A model generated the notes under the pieces. The model searched no databases. It saw only the letters and a list, made by a program, of their open reading frames with translations, and was not told the DNA's origin. Positions 1 through 7,241 of a stretch of DNA of 15,492 nt are shown piece by piece; position 1 is the first letter of the stretch, and each line of letters starts with the position of its first letter. The stretch is taken from the NCBI GenBank assembly GCA_040905965.1, contig JBBDQP010000107.1:1-15492 (forward strand), written 5' to 3'. The translations under genes and the position numbers were made by a program. This DNA is from DATHWB01 sp040905965 (GTDB taxonomy: Bacteria; Actinomycetota; Acidimicrobiia; Spongiisociales; ZC4RG35).

Positions 1-13
1 GGGGGTTCGACGC

Positions 14-1321
14 GTGGACGCCTCCGTTACTGTCCCGAAGATGAGCGAGCGTCACGAGTACGGGTTCGGCACGCGGGCGGTGCACGCCGGCCAGCAACCC
101 GACCCCGAGACGGGTGCCAGGGCCCTTCCCATCTATGCCACCACGTCGTTCGTCTTCGAAGACGCCCAGAACGCCGCCGACCTCTTCGCCCTCCAGACCT
201 ACGGCAACATCTACACCCGGATCGGCAACCCGACGACTGCCGCGTTCGAAGAACGGATGGCCTCACTGGAAGGAGGTCTCGGGGCGGTGGCGACGGCATC
301 GGGACAGGCCGCCCAGCTCATCGCCGTTCTCACTCTCTGCCAGCAGGGCGACGAGATCGTCGCCAGCCGGAGCCTCTACGGCGGGACGTACACCCAGTTC
401 GACGTGACCCTGCGGCGGATGGGGATCGACGTAACGTTCGTCGATCAGGACGACCCCCAGAAGTTCGCTTCCGCCATCACCGATCGCACCAAGCTCGTCT
501 ACGCCGAGACGATCGGAAACCCCCGTGCCGATGTGCTCGACATCGCCGCGGTCGCTGACGTGGCCCACAAGAACGACATCCCGTTGGTCATCGACAACAC
601 GTTCGCCACTCCCGCCCTGTGTCGTCCGATAGAACACGGGGCGGACATCATCGTGCACTCGGCCACCAAGTTCATCGGCGGACACGGGGTCGCCATCGGT
701 GGTGTGATCGTCGAATCGGGCAGATTTCCGTTCGACAACGGCAAGTTCGGAGTGATGACCGAACCGTCGCCGGCGTATCACGGTCTCCGGTTCTGGGAGA
801 ACTTCCGCGAGTTCGGTTACCTCACCAAGGCGCGAACCGAACTCCTGCGGGACGTCGGCGCCTCGATCTCGCCGTTCAACAGTTTCCTGCTCATGCTCGG
901 TCTCGAAACCCTGCCGTTGCGCATGGCCAAACACGTGGCCAACGCGGCCGGGGTGGCACGCTATCTGGCGGAGCATCCGGCAGTGGCATGGGTCAGCTAT
1001 CCGATCTTCGACGACTCGCCCACGAGGAAGCTGGCAGAGAAGTACACACCCGCCGGTCCAGGCGCAGTGTTCACCTTCGGGCTAAAAGGCGGATACGACG
1101 CCGGCGTCCGATTCATCGAAGGCGTCGAACTCGCCAGTCATCTCGCCAATGTCGGTGACGCAAAGACTCTGGTCATCCATCCCGCCTCCACCACCCATCA
1201 ACAGGTTCCGACCGAGGAGCGGGCGGCGGCGGGAGTGGGCGACGAAATGATCAGGATCTCCGTCGGGATCGAAGATCTCGACGACATCATCTGGGATCTC
1301 GGCCAGGCACTCGGAGGTTGA
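14..1321 (+). CDS. metY: O-acetylhomoserine aminocarboxypropyltransferase (sulfhydrylase)
   Basis: This is a 435-aa PLP enzyme of the Cys/Met metabolism family. By family knowledge it condenses O-acetyl-L-homoserine with sulfide to give homocysteine in cytosolic methionine synthesis. The N-terminus has the family signature AVHAGQQPDPETGARALPIY, then YGNIYTRIGNPTT. The PLP-binding lysine is K219 in VHSATKFIGGHG. Length (about 430 aa) and the extended region near residue 250 (PAYHGLRFWENF) fit MetY better than the shorter cystathionine synthases and lyases. The GTG at 14 is preceded by GGGGG at 1-5. An in-frame ATG at 41 has no visible ribosome binding site, so 14 is preferred. The stop lies one base before the next gene, so the two are probably cotranscribed. 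Only 13 bases upstream are visible, so a SAM riboswitch or other control element cannot be judged. Family assignment is firm. The exact acyl-homoserine substrate is inferred. Confidence 0.93.
   Translation: MDASVTVPKMSERHEYGFGTRAVHAGQQPDPETGARALPIYATTSFVFEDAQNAADLFALQTYGNIYTRIGNPTTAAFEERMASLEGGLGAVATASGQAAQLIAVLTLCQQGDEIVASRSLYGGTYTQFDVTLRRMGIDVTFVDQDDPQKFASAITDRTKLVYAETIGNPRADVLDIAAVADVAHKNDIPLVIDNTFATPALCRPIEHGADIIVHSATKFIGGHGVAIGGVIVESGRFPFDNGKFGVMTEPSPAYHGLRFWENFREFGYLTKARTELLRDVGASISPFNSFLLMLGLETLPLRMAKHVANAAGVARYLAEHPAVAWVSYPIFDDSPTRKLAEKYTPAGPGAVFTFGLKGGYDAGVRFIEGVELASHLANVGDAKTLVIHPASTTHQQVPTEERAAAGVGDEMIRISVGIEDLDDIIWDLGQALGG
1313..1317 (+). promoter_or_regulatory. Ribosome binding site of the CoA-binding protein gene
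   Basis: GGAGG lies inside the last codons of metY, five bases before the GTG at 1323. It fixes that start and supports translational coupling across the one-base gap. The ATG at 1321 is followed immediately by TGA, so it cannot be the start. Confidence 0.75.
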
Positions 1322-1322
1322 T

Positions 1323-1802
1323 GTGAGCACCGTCGTCGAAGCCGCCCCCCAAGACCGCCTCCGCGTGCTGTCTGAGATGAAGTCGGTGGCGCTCGTAGGT
1401 GTGTCGAGCAATCCGCTGCGCAGCTCCAACTTCGTCGCCACCTATCTGATGCGCACTCCGTACCGGGTATATCCGGTCAATCCCAACTACGAAGAGGTCC
1501 TGGGACAGAAGTGCTACCCGAACCTCGCGTCGCTTCCCGAGGTGCCGGACGTCGTCGACTGCTTTCGCAGAGCTGAGGACCTTCCCGGGCTGGTCACCGA
1601 GGCGATCGCGGTCGGAGCGAAAGTCGTCTGGTTCCAGCTCGGGCTCCGCAACGACGAGGCGGCGGAGATGGCGGTCGATGCAGGTCTCAGTGTCGTCCAG
1701 GACCGCTGCCTGAAGATCGAACACGCCCGTTTCGCCGGGGGGCTTCATCTCGCCGGCTTCGACACCGGGGTCATCAGTTCGAAGAGACGCCGGCCCGTGT
1801 GA
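1323..1802 (+). CDS. CoA-binding domain protein (YccU/CoA_binding_2 family)
   Basis: This 159-aa protein is a single Rossmann-type CoA-binding domain, the stand-alone form related to the N-terminal part of succinyl-CoA synthetase alpha. The sequence shows VALVGVSSNP at about residues 22-31 (nucleotide-binding glycine turn), then YRVYPVNPNY, a VVDCFRR strand, VVWFQLGLRNDEAAEMA and a terminal GVISSKRRR. All are typical of this family. Cellular role is poorly defined in general; members bind CoA or act as small regulatory or scavenging proteins. One base separates it from metY and it has a strong GGAGG site, so it is surely in the same transcript. That suggests a link to acyl-homoserine/acetyl-CoA or methionine metabolism, but this is inference from position. 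The GTG start is well placed. Confidence 0.87.
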   Translation: MSTVVEAAPQDRLRVLSEMKSVALVGVSSNPLRSSNFVATYLMRTPYRVYPVNPNYEEVLGQKCYPNLASLPEVPDVVDCFRRAEDLPGLVTEAIAVGAKVVWFQLGLRNDEAAEMAVDAGLSVVQDRCLKIEHARFAGGLHLAGFDTGVISSKRRRPV

Positions 1803-1806
1803 TCTT

Positions 1807-1822
1807 CCGGGCCTATGCCCGG
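1807..1822 (+). terminator. Possible terminator after the metY unit
   Basis: CCGGGC and GCCCGG form a perfect 6-bp stem around a CTAT loop, starting four bases after the stop codon at 1802. Only a short TTT (1831-1833) follows, eight bases beyond the stem. It would be a weak intrinsic terminator or an mRNA-end stabiliser. Confidence 0.45.
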
Positions 1823-1855
1823 GCGCGCCGTTTGTCCTCACGTTCTCGGTCGGCG

Positions 1856-1883
1856 CTGACACCTCAGCCTCTACCGATACCAT
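1856..1883 (+). promoter_or_regulatory. Promoter of the NUDIX gene, probably leaderless
   Basis: CTGACA (1856-1861, five of six bases of TTGACA), a 16-base spacer and TACCAT (1878-1883) form a sigma70-type promoter. The -10 box ends six bases before the GTG at 1890. Transcription should therefore begin at or next to the start codon. There is no Shine-Dalgarno sequence, which fits a leaderless mRNA. Confidence 0.65.
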
Positions 1884-1889
1884 CGCGTC

Positions 1890-2300
1890 GTGTCCTCTGA
1901 ATTGCGCAGGATCGGTGTGTACGGCCGTTGCATCGTCGACGGGGCGGTGCTGTTGACCCGACTCTCCCGGCTCGAACCCGACCGCGGAAAGTGGACCCTT
2001 CCTGGTGGGGGTGTCGAGTTCGGCGAAAGTCCGACGGAAACTCTCGTCCGTGAGTTCGACGAGGAGACCGGGCTCGAACCTCGGATCGGCCCCTTTCTCG
2101 ATGTGTACTCGCGGGTGTATCCACCCAACGCCCGCCGAGGTGCCCTTCATGTCCTCCAGTTCGTCTACGAGGTGACAGCGAGCGGAGAGCCCGAGGTCAG
2201 GGAACTCGACGGCAGCACGTCGGAGGTGGCGTGGGTCGATCGCAGCGAGGTCGGCCGTCTCGAGTTAGTCGACTTGGCGGTGTGGGCGCTGGCGCTGTGA
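1890..2300 (+). CDS. NUDIX hydrolase
   Basis: This 136-aa single-domain hydrolase of the NUDIX superfamily would cleave a nucleoside diphosphate linked to another group, using divalent metal. The NUDIX box is perfect: G40, five residues, E46, seven residues, then REF-DEE-T-GL at 54-62, so the metal-binding R-E-x-x-E-E core is complete. It is preceded by KWTLPGG, as in many MutT/ADP-ribose-type members. Substrate cannot be assigned from the sequence; the length matches small housecleaning or sugar-nucleotide enzymes. The gene stands alone between a hairpin and a second promoter. The GTG start at 1890 is supported by the -10 box six bases upstream and by the first beta strand starting only a few residues in (RRIGVYGRCIV). 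Confidence 0.88.
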   Translation: MSSELRRIGVYGRCIVDGAVLLTRLSRLEPDRGKWTLPGGGVEFGESPTETLVREFDEETGLEPRIGPFLDVYSRVYPPNARRGALHVLQFVYEVTASGEPEVRELDGSTSEVAWVDRSEVGRLELVDLAVWALAL

Positions 2301-2302
2301 CT

Positions 2303-2319
2303 CGGTTCGGCGGAAACCG
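2303..2319 (+). terminator. Weak hairpin after the NUDIX gene
   Basis: CGGTTC pairs with GAA(A)CCG around a GGCG loop, with one bulged A, directly after the stop codon at 2300. No T-tract follows, so any termination role is uncertain. Confidence 0.3.
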
Positions 2320-2339
2320 GGACGCCGATGCCTGCTCGG

Positions 2340-2345
2340 TACCAT
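2340..2345 (+). promoter_or_regulatory. -10 box of the M20 peptidase gene, probably leaderless
   Basis: TACCAT is identical to the -10 box in front of the neighbouring NUDIX gene. It ends seven bases before the ATG at 2353. No convincing -35 and no Shine-Dalgarno sequence are visible. Confidence 0.55.
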
Positions 2346-2352
2346 CCCGCAC

Positions 2353-3579
2353 ATGATCGACGCCGACCGGGTCCGCCGAGACCTCGAGAACCTCATTTCG
2401 ATTCCCTCCGTCACGGGTCAAGAAGAGGAGATCCAGACGTCGTTGGCGGCGATGCTGACCTCCGAGGGATTCGAAGTGGACCGGTTCTCCGGCGATCTCG
2501 AGACCCTGTCGGCTCATCCACGTTTCCCGGGAATGGAGGTCGACCATCCCTCGTTGCCGGTGGTCGTGGCCCGTTTCGACACGGGACGTCCAGGTCCGAC
2601 CATCCTCGTCGACGCCCACGTCGATGTCGTTCCGCCCGGCGAACCGGAGACATGGCTCACTCCCGCCTTCGAGCCGTCGTATCGCGACGGGAAGGTCTTC
2701 GGGCGCGGGGCGTGCGACATGAAGGGTGGACTGGTGTCTGCGCTCGAGGCGGTGCGGAGCCTCAAGAGCGACCCGGCCGGTCTCTCCGGCGAGGTCCTGC
2801 TTGCGTTGGTCCCGGGGGAAGAAGATGGCGGGTCAGGCACATTCGCGCTCCTCCAGGCCGGGTATACGGCCGACCTCTGCGTGATCCCCGAGCCCACCGG
2901 ACTGGACATCGTGGTGGCGCACGGCGGCGCAATCACGTTCACCCTCGATGTGCCTGGCAAAGCGGCCCACGCCTCGATGCGGCTCGAAGGGGTGTCAGCC
3001 CTCGACAATCTCAGTTATCTCGTCGAAGCGCTCGCAGAGGACGAGCGTGTACGCAACGCGGCTGAGACAGATCCGCGGATGGTGGCGATCGGCTTGCCCT
3101 ATCCGACGATCATCGGCCAGGTGGAAGGCGGGAACTGGGCATCCACGGTGATGGACCGGGTCGTCGCTCACGGGCGTTACGGCGTGACCGTCGACCAGGA
3201 CGCAAGCGGTGCGGCCGCCGACCTGCAGAAGGCGATCTCCGCAGCCTGTGCCAACCATCCGTTCCTGGCCGAACACGACGTCGACGTCTCGGTGTGGGGT
3301 GGACGTTTCGACTCGGCCCGAGTGCCGTCAGATCATCCACTCCCGCTTGGCATCGCGGCAGCCCACGAGGCAATCACCGGGAGCCGGGCCGAATGTGTCG
3401 GTGCCCCGTACGGGGCCGACATGCGTCTGTTCGTCCAAGAGGCCGGAATCCCCACGGTGATGTACGGGCCGGGCAGCGTGCGGGTGGCACATTCGGCCAA
3501 CGAGCACGTGCCGCTCGAAGAAGTGGTCGTGTGCGCCGAAGTGCTCGCCCGATGGATGCGGGGAGTCCTCCGGTCATGA
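2353..3579 (+). CDS. M20 family metallohydrolase (ArgE/DapE/ACY1-like)
   Basis: This 408-aa cytosolic di-zinc amidohydrolase belongs to the M20 family, which removes acyl groups from amino acids or cleaves small peptides. Metal and catalytic residues are all visible: H89 and D91 in VDAHVDVVP, the bridging D122 in GRGACDMKGG, base E156 and ligand E157 in PGEEDGG, E180 in IPEPT, and H380 in RVAHSANEH. The dimerisation (lid) domain lies at about residues 190-310, starting after GGAITFTLDVPGKAAHASM. Family members include acetylornithine deacetylase and succinyl-diaminopimelate desuccinylase. No arg or dap gene is nearby, so I do not choose a substrate. The ATG start follows a leaderless-type -10 box. 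The 3' end overlaps the histidine kinase start by ATGA, so the two genes are cotranscribed. Confidence 0.87.
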   Translation: MIDADRVRRDLENLISIPSVTGQEEEIQTSLAAMLTSEGFEVDRFSGDLETLSAHPRFPGMEVDHPSLPVVVARFDTGRPGPTILVDAHVDVVPPGEPETWLTPAFEPSYRDGKVFGRGACDMKGGLVSALEAVRSLKSDPAGLSGEVLLALVPGEEDGGSGTFALLQAGYTADLCVIPEPTGLDIVVAHGGAITFTLDVPGKAAHASMRLEGVSALDNLSYLVEALAEDERVRNAAETDPRMVAIGLPYPTIIGQVEGGNWASTVMDRVVAHGRYGVTVDQDASGAAADLQKAISAACANHPFLAEHDVDVSVWGGRFDSARVPSDHPLPLGIAAAHEAITGSRAECVGAPYGADMRLFVQEAGIPTVMYGPGSVRVAHSANEHVPLEEVVVCAEVLARWMRGVLRS

Positions 3580-5153
3580 CGCCTGCCGCCCGGTGGCGAG
3601 ACTCGCTGCGCCTCCGAGGAGAGCCGGAGCGGCTTCCCTTCATTCTCACCAACGTCTTGATGGCGGGTTTTGCGGTAATTGGGACGATCGGGCTCGCCCA
3701 GTTCCTTGCCACCCTTCGCCCAGGGGCCATCGTCCAGCCGGTCGGGGCTGCGGGGTTGCTCGTGTGGGCCGACGTCATGCGGCGTACCCGCAGGCCTCGT
3801 CCCGAGCTTCTCCTCGCCGTGACCGTGACGCTCGCGTTCGCCTACCTCTTTGCTGCCGCCCTCGACTCCAGCGTGGGAGACGTCACCGACTCGGCACCTA
3901 TCGCCATCATCGTCGGGGCAGGCGTGATCGCCCTCGCCGTGGGTGGTCGGCCATCCGTCGTGGTCGGGGCGTACTCGCTGGGCATCGCGGTCGTGGCGAC
4001 AGTGGTCGTCCAGATTCAACTCGGCGCGCCCGCAATCGACATCGTGGTCGAAGCAAGCAACGTCTTCATCGTGATGGTGGTGGCGTTCGCCATGGTGCGG
4101 TCGGTCCGCGGCTCGGTGGACCAGGGATTCGCGCGCTATCGCGGGCTGCTCGAGAGCGCGCCCGTGGCTGTCGTCGAAGTCGACCTCGCCGCCTTCCACG
4201 CGGGGGACCCTTCCGTTCGGCTTGGACCGATGAACTCGACTGCCGCGGCCATCCTCGGATACACCGACGGTCGAACGGACACCATGGTTCCGCGCGACGA
4301 GATGCCCAACGAGTTCGCCGAGATCCTGCATCTCGTCTCGACCGCTCCGACCGGCACGGCAGTCCGAACACTGCGGGACGGGCGGACGTTCAAGATCGGT
4401 TGGCGCGTCGACGCCGTCGCCGGCAGCGTCACGCTCTCAGCGACGGACATCACCGCCCAACGGAAATCCGAAGAGGAGCTGTCAGATCAGGTGTCCGCCA
4501 GGGACCGATTCATCGCCACTGTCAGTCACGAACTGCGCACTCCGCTCACCGGCGCGATGGGCATGCTCGAAGTGGTCAAATCCGGAGACGTGAGCGAAGG
4601 AGAGCGGGAGGAGATGATCGACCTCGCCCTGCTCCAAGTGCGAGACATGGCCGACATCGTCGAAGATCTGTTGGTGGCGGCGCGGGCCGCCAACGGCATG
4701 CTCACGGTCAAACCTTCTGTCACCGATGTGGCTGCCTCTGTCGGAGACGTGCTGTCGGTCGTCCAGGATCCATTCGAACAGTCGATCGAACCAAAAGCGA
4801 CGGCCTGGGCGGATCCGGTTCGCGTCCGCCAGATCGTCAAGAACCTCATCACCAACGCTCTCCGCTACGGCGGTCCCAATCGGCGTGTTGCCGTTCGTAC
4901 CGAGCAAGGAAAGGTTGTCGTGGAGGTCTCCGACGACGGTCCACCGCTGGCTCCCGACTTCGTGGAGAGGATGTTCGAACCCTACGAGCGCGCCGGCGGA
5001 CGTTCGGCTTCGGAGTCGGTGGGTCTGGGCCTGACAGTGGCTCGGACGCTTGCCCAGCTCATGGGCGGCGACCTGACGTATCACCACGACGGGATCGCCA
5101 CGTTCCGGCTCGTGTTGCCCGGTGCCGGCGACCGTCAGACCTCATCCAGCTGA
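3576..5153 (+). CDS. Orphan membrane sensor histidine kinase with PAS domain
   Basis: This 525-aa sensor kinase has about six transmembrane helices (residues 21-175), a PAS domain (about 187-295, starting at YRGLLESAPVAVVEVD), a HisKA dimerisation domain with the H-box H318 in TVSHELRTPL, and a HATPase_c domain. The N-box has N427 in VKNLITNALRYGG. The G1 box reads DDGPPL (D453-D454-G455), lacking the second glycine of the usual DxGxG. The G2 box is SVGLGLTVAR. The ATG at 3576 overlaps the upstream stop as ATGA and has GGGGAG ten bases before it. Upstream in-frame codons lie wholly inside the M20 gene and read as noise. No response regulator is in the window. The short loops between helices suggest a membrane-embedded or cytoplasmic (PAS) signal, not a large external ligand domain. 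Signal and target are unknown. Confidence 0.88.
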   Translation: MTPAARWRDSLRLRGEPERLPFILTNVLMAGFAVIGTIGLAQFLATLRPGAIVQPVGAAGLLVWADVMRRTRRPRPELLLAVTVTLAFAYLFAAALDSSVGDVTDSAPIAIIVGAGVIALAVGGRPSVVVGAYSLGIAVVATVVVQIQLGAPAIDIVVEASNVFIVMVVAFAMVRSVRGSVDQGFARYRGLLESAPVAVVEVDLAAFHAGDPSVRLGPMNSTAAAILGYTDGRTDTMVPRDEMPNEFAEILHLVSTAPTGTAVRTLRDGRTFKIGWRVDAVAGSVTLSATDITAQRKSEEELSDQVSARDRFIATVSHELRTPLTGAMGMLEVVKSGDVSEGEREEMIDLALLQVRDMADIVEDLLVAARAANGMLTVKPSVTDVAASVGDVLSVVQDPFEQSIEPKATAWADPVRVRQIVKNLITNALRYGGPNRRVAVRTEQGKVVVEVSDDGPPLAPDFVERMFEPYERAGGRSASESVGLGLTVARTLAQLMGGDLTYHHDGIATFRLVLPGAGDRQTSSS

Positions 5154-7159
5154 TCGAGCACGAACGCAAGCACCTCTGCCTCGTCTCTCCACGCGTCGTA
5201 TCGACCCGACTTGCCGCCATGGCCGGCGCCCATCTCGGTCTTGAGGATCACCGGCCCGCGGTTAGTCGTCTTCGACCGCAGTGCCGCCACCCACTTCGCC
5301 GGCTCCCAGTACGACACCCGGGGATCGTTGAGACCGGCAGTCACGAACATTGCCGGATACTCAGTGTCCGAGACGATGTTCTCGTAGGGCACGTAGCCCC
5401 GCATCCAGCGGTACTGCTCCTCGATCTTCGGGTTGCCCCACTCCTCCCATTCGATGACGGTGAGCGGGAGGGTGTCGTCGAGCATGGTGTTCACGACGTC
5501 GACGAACGGGACTTCGGCGACGATCACACGGAAGAGGTCGGGTCGGAGATTCACGACCGCCCCCATCAGGAGCCCCCCCGCAGAGCCCCCGCGGGCTGCC
5601 AGCAGGTCAGGCGTGGTCACCCGTACGTCGACGAGATGCTCGGCACACCGCACGAAGTCCGTGAAGGTGTTCTTCTTGTTCGCCAACTTGCCGCCTTCGT
5701 ACCAGAGCCTGCCCATCTCGCCGCCCCCCCGTGGATGGGCGATGGCAAAGACGACGCCCCGGTCGAGCAGTGACAGCCGGGGGATGGAGAAGTACGGATC
5801 GACCGTCACCTCGTATGACCCGTACCCATAGAGCATGGTCGGGGCAGGCAGCGGCACGTCTCGGCGCCGTACGAGAGAGATCGGGATTTGCGCTCCGTCG
5901 GCGGCGACCGCCCACATTCGTTCCGAGACGTAGTCCTCCGGGTCGTAACCACCCAAGACCGGCTGCTCCTTGACCACCCTGCGCGCTCCGCTGACCAGGT
6001 CGACATCGATGACCTGCTTCGGAGTGGTCAAGGACTGGTAGCTGAGGCGAATAGTGGAGGTGTCGTACTCGTGGTTGGTGTCCAGCCCGACGGTGTACAC
6101 GGCCTCGTCGAACTCCAACTCGGTCTGCGAGTTCTCCGTCAGGATCGTCAGCGAGGTGAGTCCGTCGATTCGTCCGCTCGCGACGGCGTGGTCTGAGAAG
6201 GTCTTGACGTTGGACACCTTCCGCAGCGGATCATGCGGGATCAGCGTGACGACGTCGTCGGGATCGTCGGTGGCCACCGAAAGGAGCCTGCCGTTTGGGG
6301 CGTCATCGTCGGTGACCACCAGCCAACGCCCGTCACGATGATCGACGGTGTACTGGACGCCGTGAACTCGGGGCAGGATCGGTTCGAATGCCGGGCTGAC
6401 CTCCGATGCGTCCGCCCAATGCGCGTCGGCGGTGATCTGACTTCCCGCCGCAACGATGATGAATCGCCGATCGGTGGTGGTCTTCACCTCGAGGAACATC
6501 CGATCGTCGGGTTCGGAGAAGACGACCTGGTCCTCGGTCGGATCGGTGCCCACCCGATGCATCCACACCTTGTCCGGCCGGTGCGCCTCGTCGTAGGTCG
6601 TGTAGAAGTACGCCCGCGAGTCCGAGTTCCACGCCCCCGAGTAGTAGGTCGCTTCGATCTGGTCGGCGAGATCCTCGCCGCTCCGCAGATCGCGGAACTT
6701 GAGCGTGAACGATTCGCTTCCGTCGAGATCGAAAGAGTACGCCACGAGGTTGTGATCGGGCGAGACCTTGAAAGCTCCGACGGCCAGGTAGTCGTGGCCC
6801 TCGGCGAGGAGGTTGGCGTCGATCAGCACCTGCTCCGGTCCGTCCGCCGACCCGTGCATCCGCACCAGCACCGGATACTGGCTGCCTTCCTCGGTGCGGG
6901 CGGCGTACCACCAGTCACCCCACTTGGCGGGCGGCGAGATGTCGGTTTGTTGGGTGCGAGCGACGATCTCGTCGAAGATCGCCTGCCGAAGCGGCGCCAG
7001 GGGTGCCAGGACCGCCGAGGCGTAGTCGTTCTCGGCCGTGAGATGGGCGATGGTCCTCTCGCCGTTCGGATCGCGGAGCCAACCGAACTCGTCGATCACG
7101 GTTTCACCGAACATCGATCGTTCGACGGGGGAGCGGTGGGCGAGGGGTGGAGTCGTCAC
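5135..7159 (-). CDS. ptrB: Oligopeptidase B-like serine peptidase (S9A, prolyl oligopeptidase family)
   Basis: This 674-aa peptidase has an N-terminal segment (DEFGWLRD near residue 23), a beta-propeller (about 70-400) and an alpha/beta-hydrolase domain. The catalytic triad is visible: S526 in ARGGSAGG, D612 in GLNDPRVSYWEP and H647 in MGAGHGGKSGR. IAHPRGGGEMGRLWYEGGK and EWEEWGNP are strong oligopeptidase B signatures. By family knowledge it cuts short peptides, typically after basic residues, in the cytosol; I see no signal peptide. The length matches the family (about 680-700 aa). The GTG start at 7159 has a TAGTTT -10 box eight bases upstream and no ribosome binding site. The 3' end overlaps the histidine kinase by 19 bases on the opposite strand. 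The gene symbol is by family resemblance; cleavage specificity was not tested. Confidence 0.9.
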   Translation of the reverse strand: MTTPPLAHRSPVERSMFGETVIDEFGWLRDPNGERTIAHLTAENDYASAVLAPLAPLRQAIFDEIVARTQQTDISPPAKWGDWWYAARTEEGSQYPVLVRMHGSADGPEQVLIDANLLAEGHDYLAVGAFKVSPDHNLVAYSFDLDGSESFTLKFRDLRSGEDLADQIEATYYSGAWNSDSRAYFYTTYDEAHRPDKVWMHRVGTDPTEDQVVFSEPDDRMFLEVKTTTDRRFIIVAAGSQITADAHWADASEVSPAFEPILPRVHGVQYTVDHRDGRWLVVTDDDAPNGRLLSVATDDPDDVVTLIPHDPLRKVSNVKTFSDHAVASGRIDGLTSLTILTENSQTELEFDEAVYTVGLDTNHEYDTSTIRLSYQSLTTPKQVIDVDLVSGARRVVKEQPVLGGYDPEDYVSERMWAVAADGAQIPISLVRRRDVPLPAPTMLYGYGSYEVTVDPYFSIPRLSLLDRGVVFAIAHPRGGGEMGRLWYEGGKLANKKNTFTDFVRCAEHLVDVRVTTPDLLAARGGSAGGLLMGAVVNLRPDLFRVIVAEVPFVDVVNTMLDDTLPLTVIEWEEWGNPKIEEQYRWMRGYVPYENIVSDTEYPAMFVTAGLNDPRVSYWEPAKWVAALRSKTTNRGPVILKTEMGAGHGGKSGRYDAWRDEAEVLAFVLDQLDEV

Positions 7160-7167
7160 GGCGACTC

Positions 7168-7173
7168 AAACTA
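7168..7173 (-). promoter_or_regulatory. -10 box of the oligopeptidase gene, probably leaderless
   Basis: Read on the minus strand, TAGTTT ends eight bases before the GTG start at 7159. There is no purine-rich ribosome binding site between them. The -35 region is not recognisable. Confidence 0.5.
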
Positions 7174-7227
7174 CCCGGTTCCACGGCGTGCGTATGACCG
7201 TCCGCCCGTCACGAGTGGGCGCTCCAC

Positions 7228-7233
7228 TAGCGT
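7228..7233 (+). promoter_or_regulatory. -10 box of the MscS gene, probably leaderless
   Basis: TAGCGT ends eight bases before the ATG at 7242 and is identical to the box before the beta-glucosidase gene. It sits in the 82-bp divergent region shared with the oligopeptidase gene and decides the start at 7242 over the in-frame ATG at 7194. Confidence 0.5.
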
Positions 7234-7241
7234 CCGTGCCG

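Noticed and set aside
3294..3575. N-terminal extension of the kinase frame upstream of ATG 3576
   Set aside because: It lies inside the M20 gene in another frame, is Arg/Pro/Gly-rich and has no homology I recognise. The ATGA overlap and GGGGAG site define the true start.
3593..5773. 726-codon plus-strand frame over the kinase and the end of the oligopeptidase gene
   Set aside because: It crosses two well-supported genes in other frames and reads as an Arg-rich repeat-like sequence typical of a frame-shifted GC-rich gene.
7038..7241. N-terminal extension of the MscS frame, including ATG 7194
   Set aside because: Most of it overlaps the oligopeptidase gene on the other strand. The -10 box at 7228 and the usual short N-terminus before TM1 favour ATG 7242.
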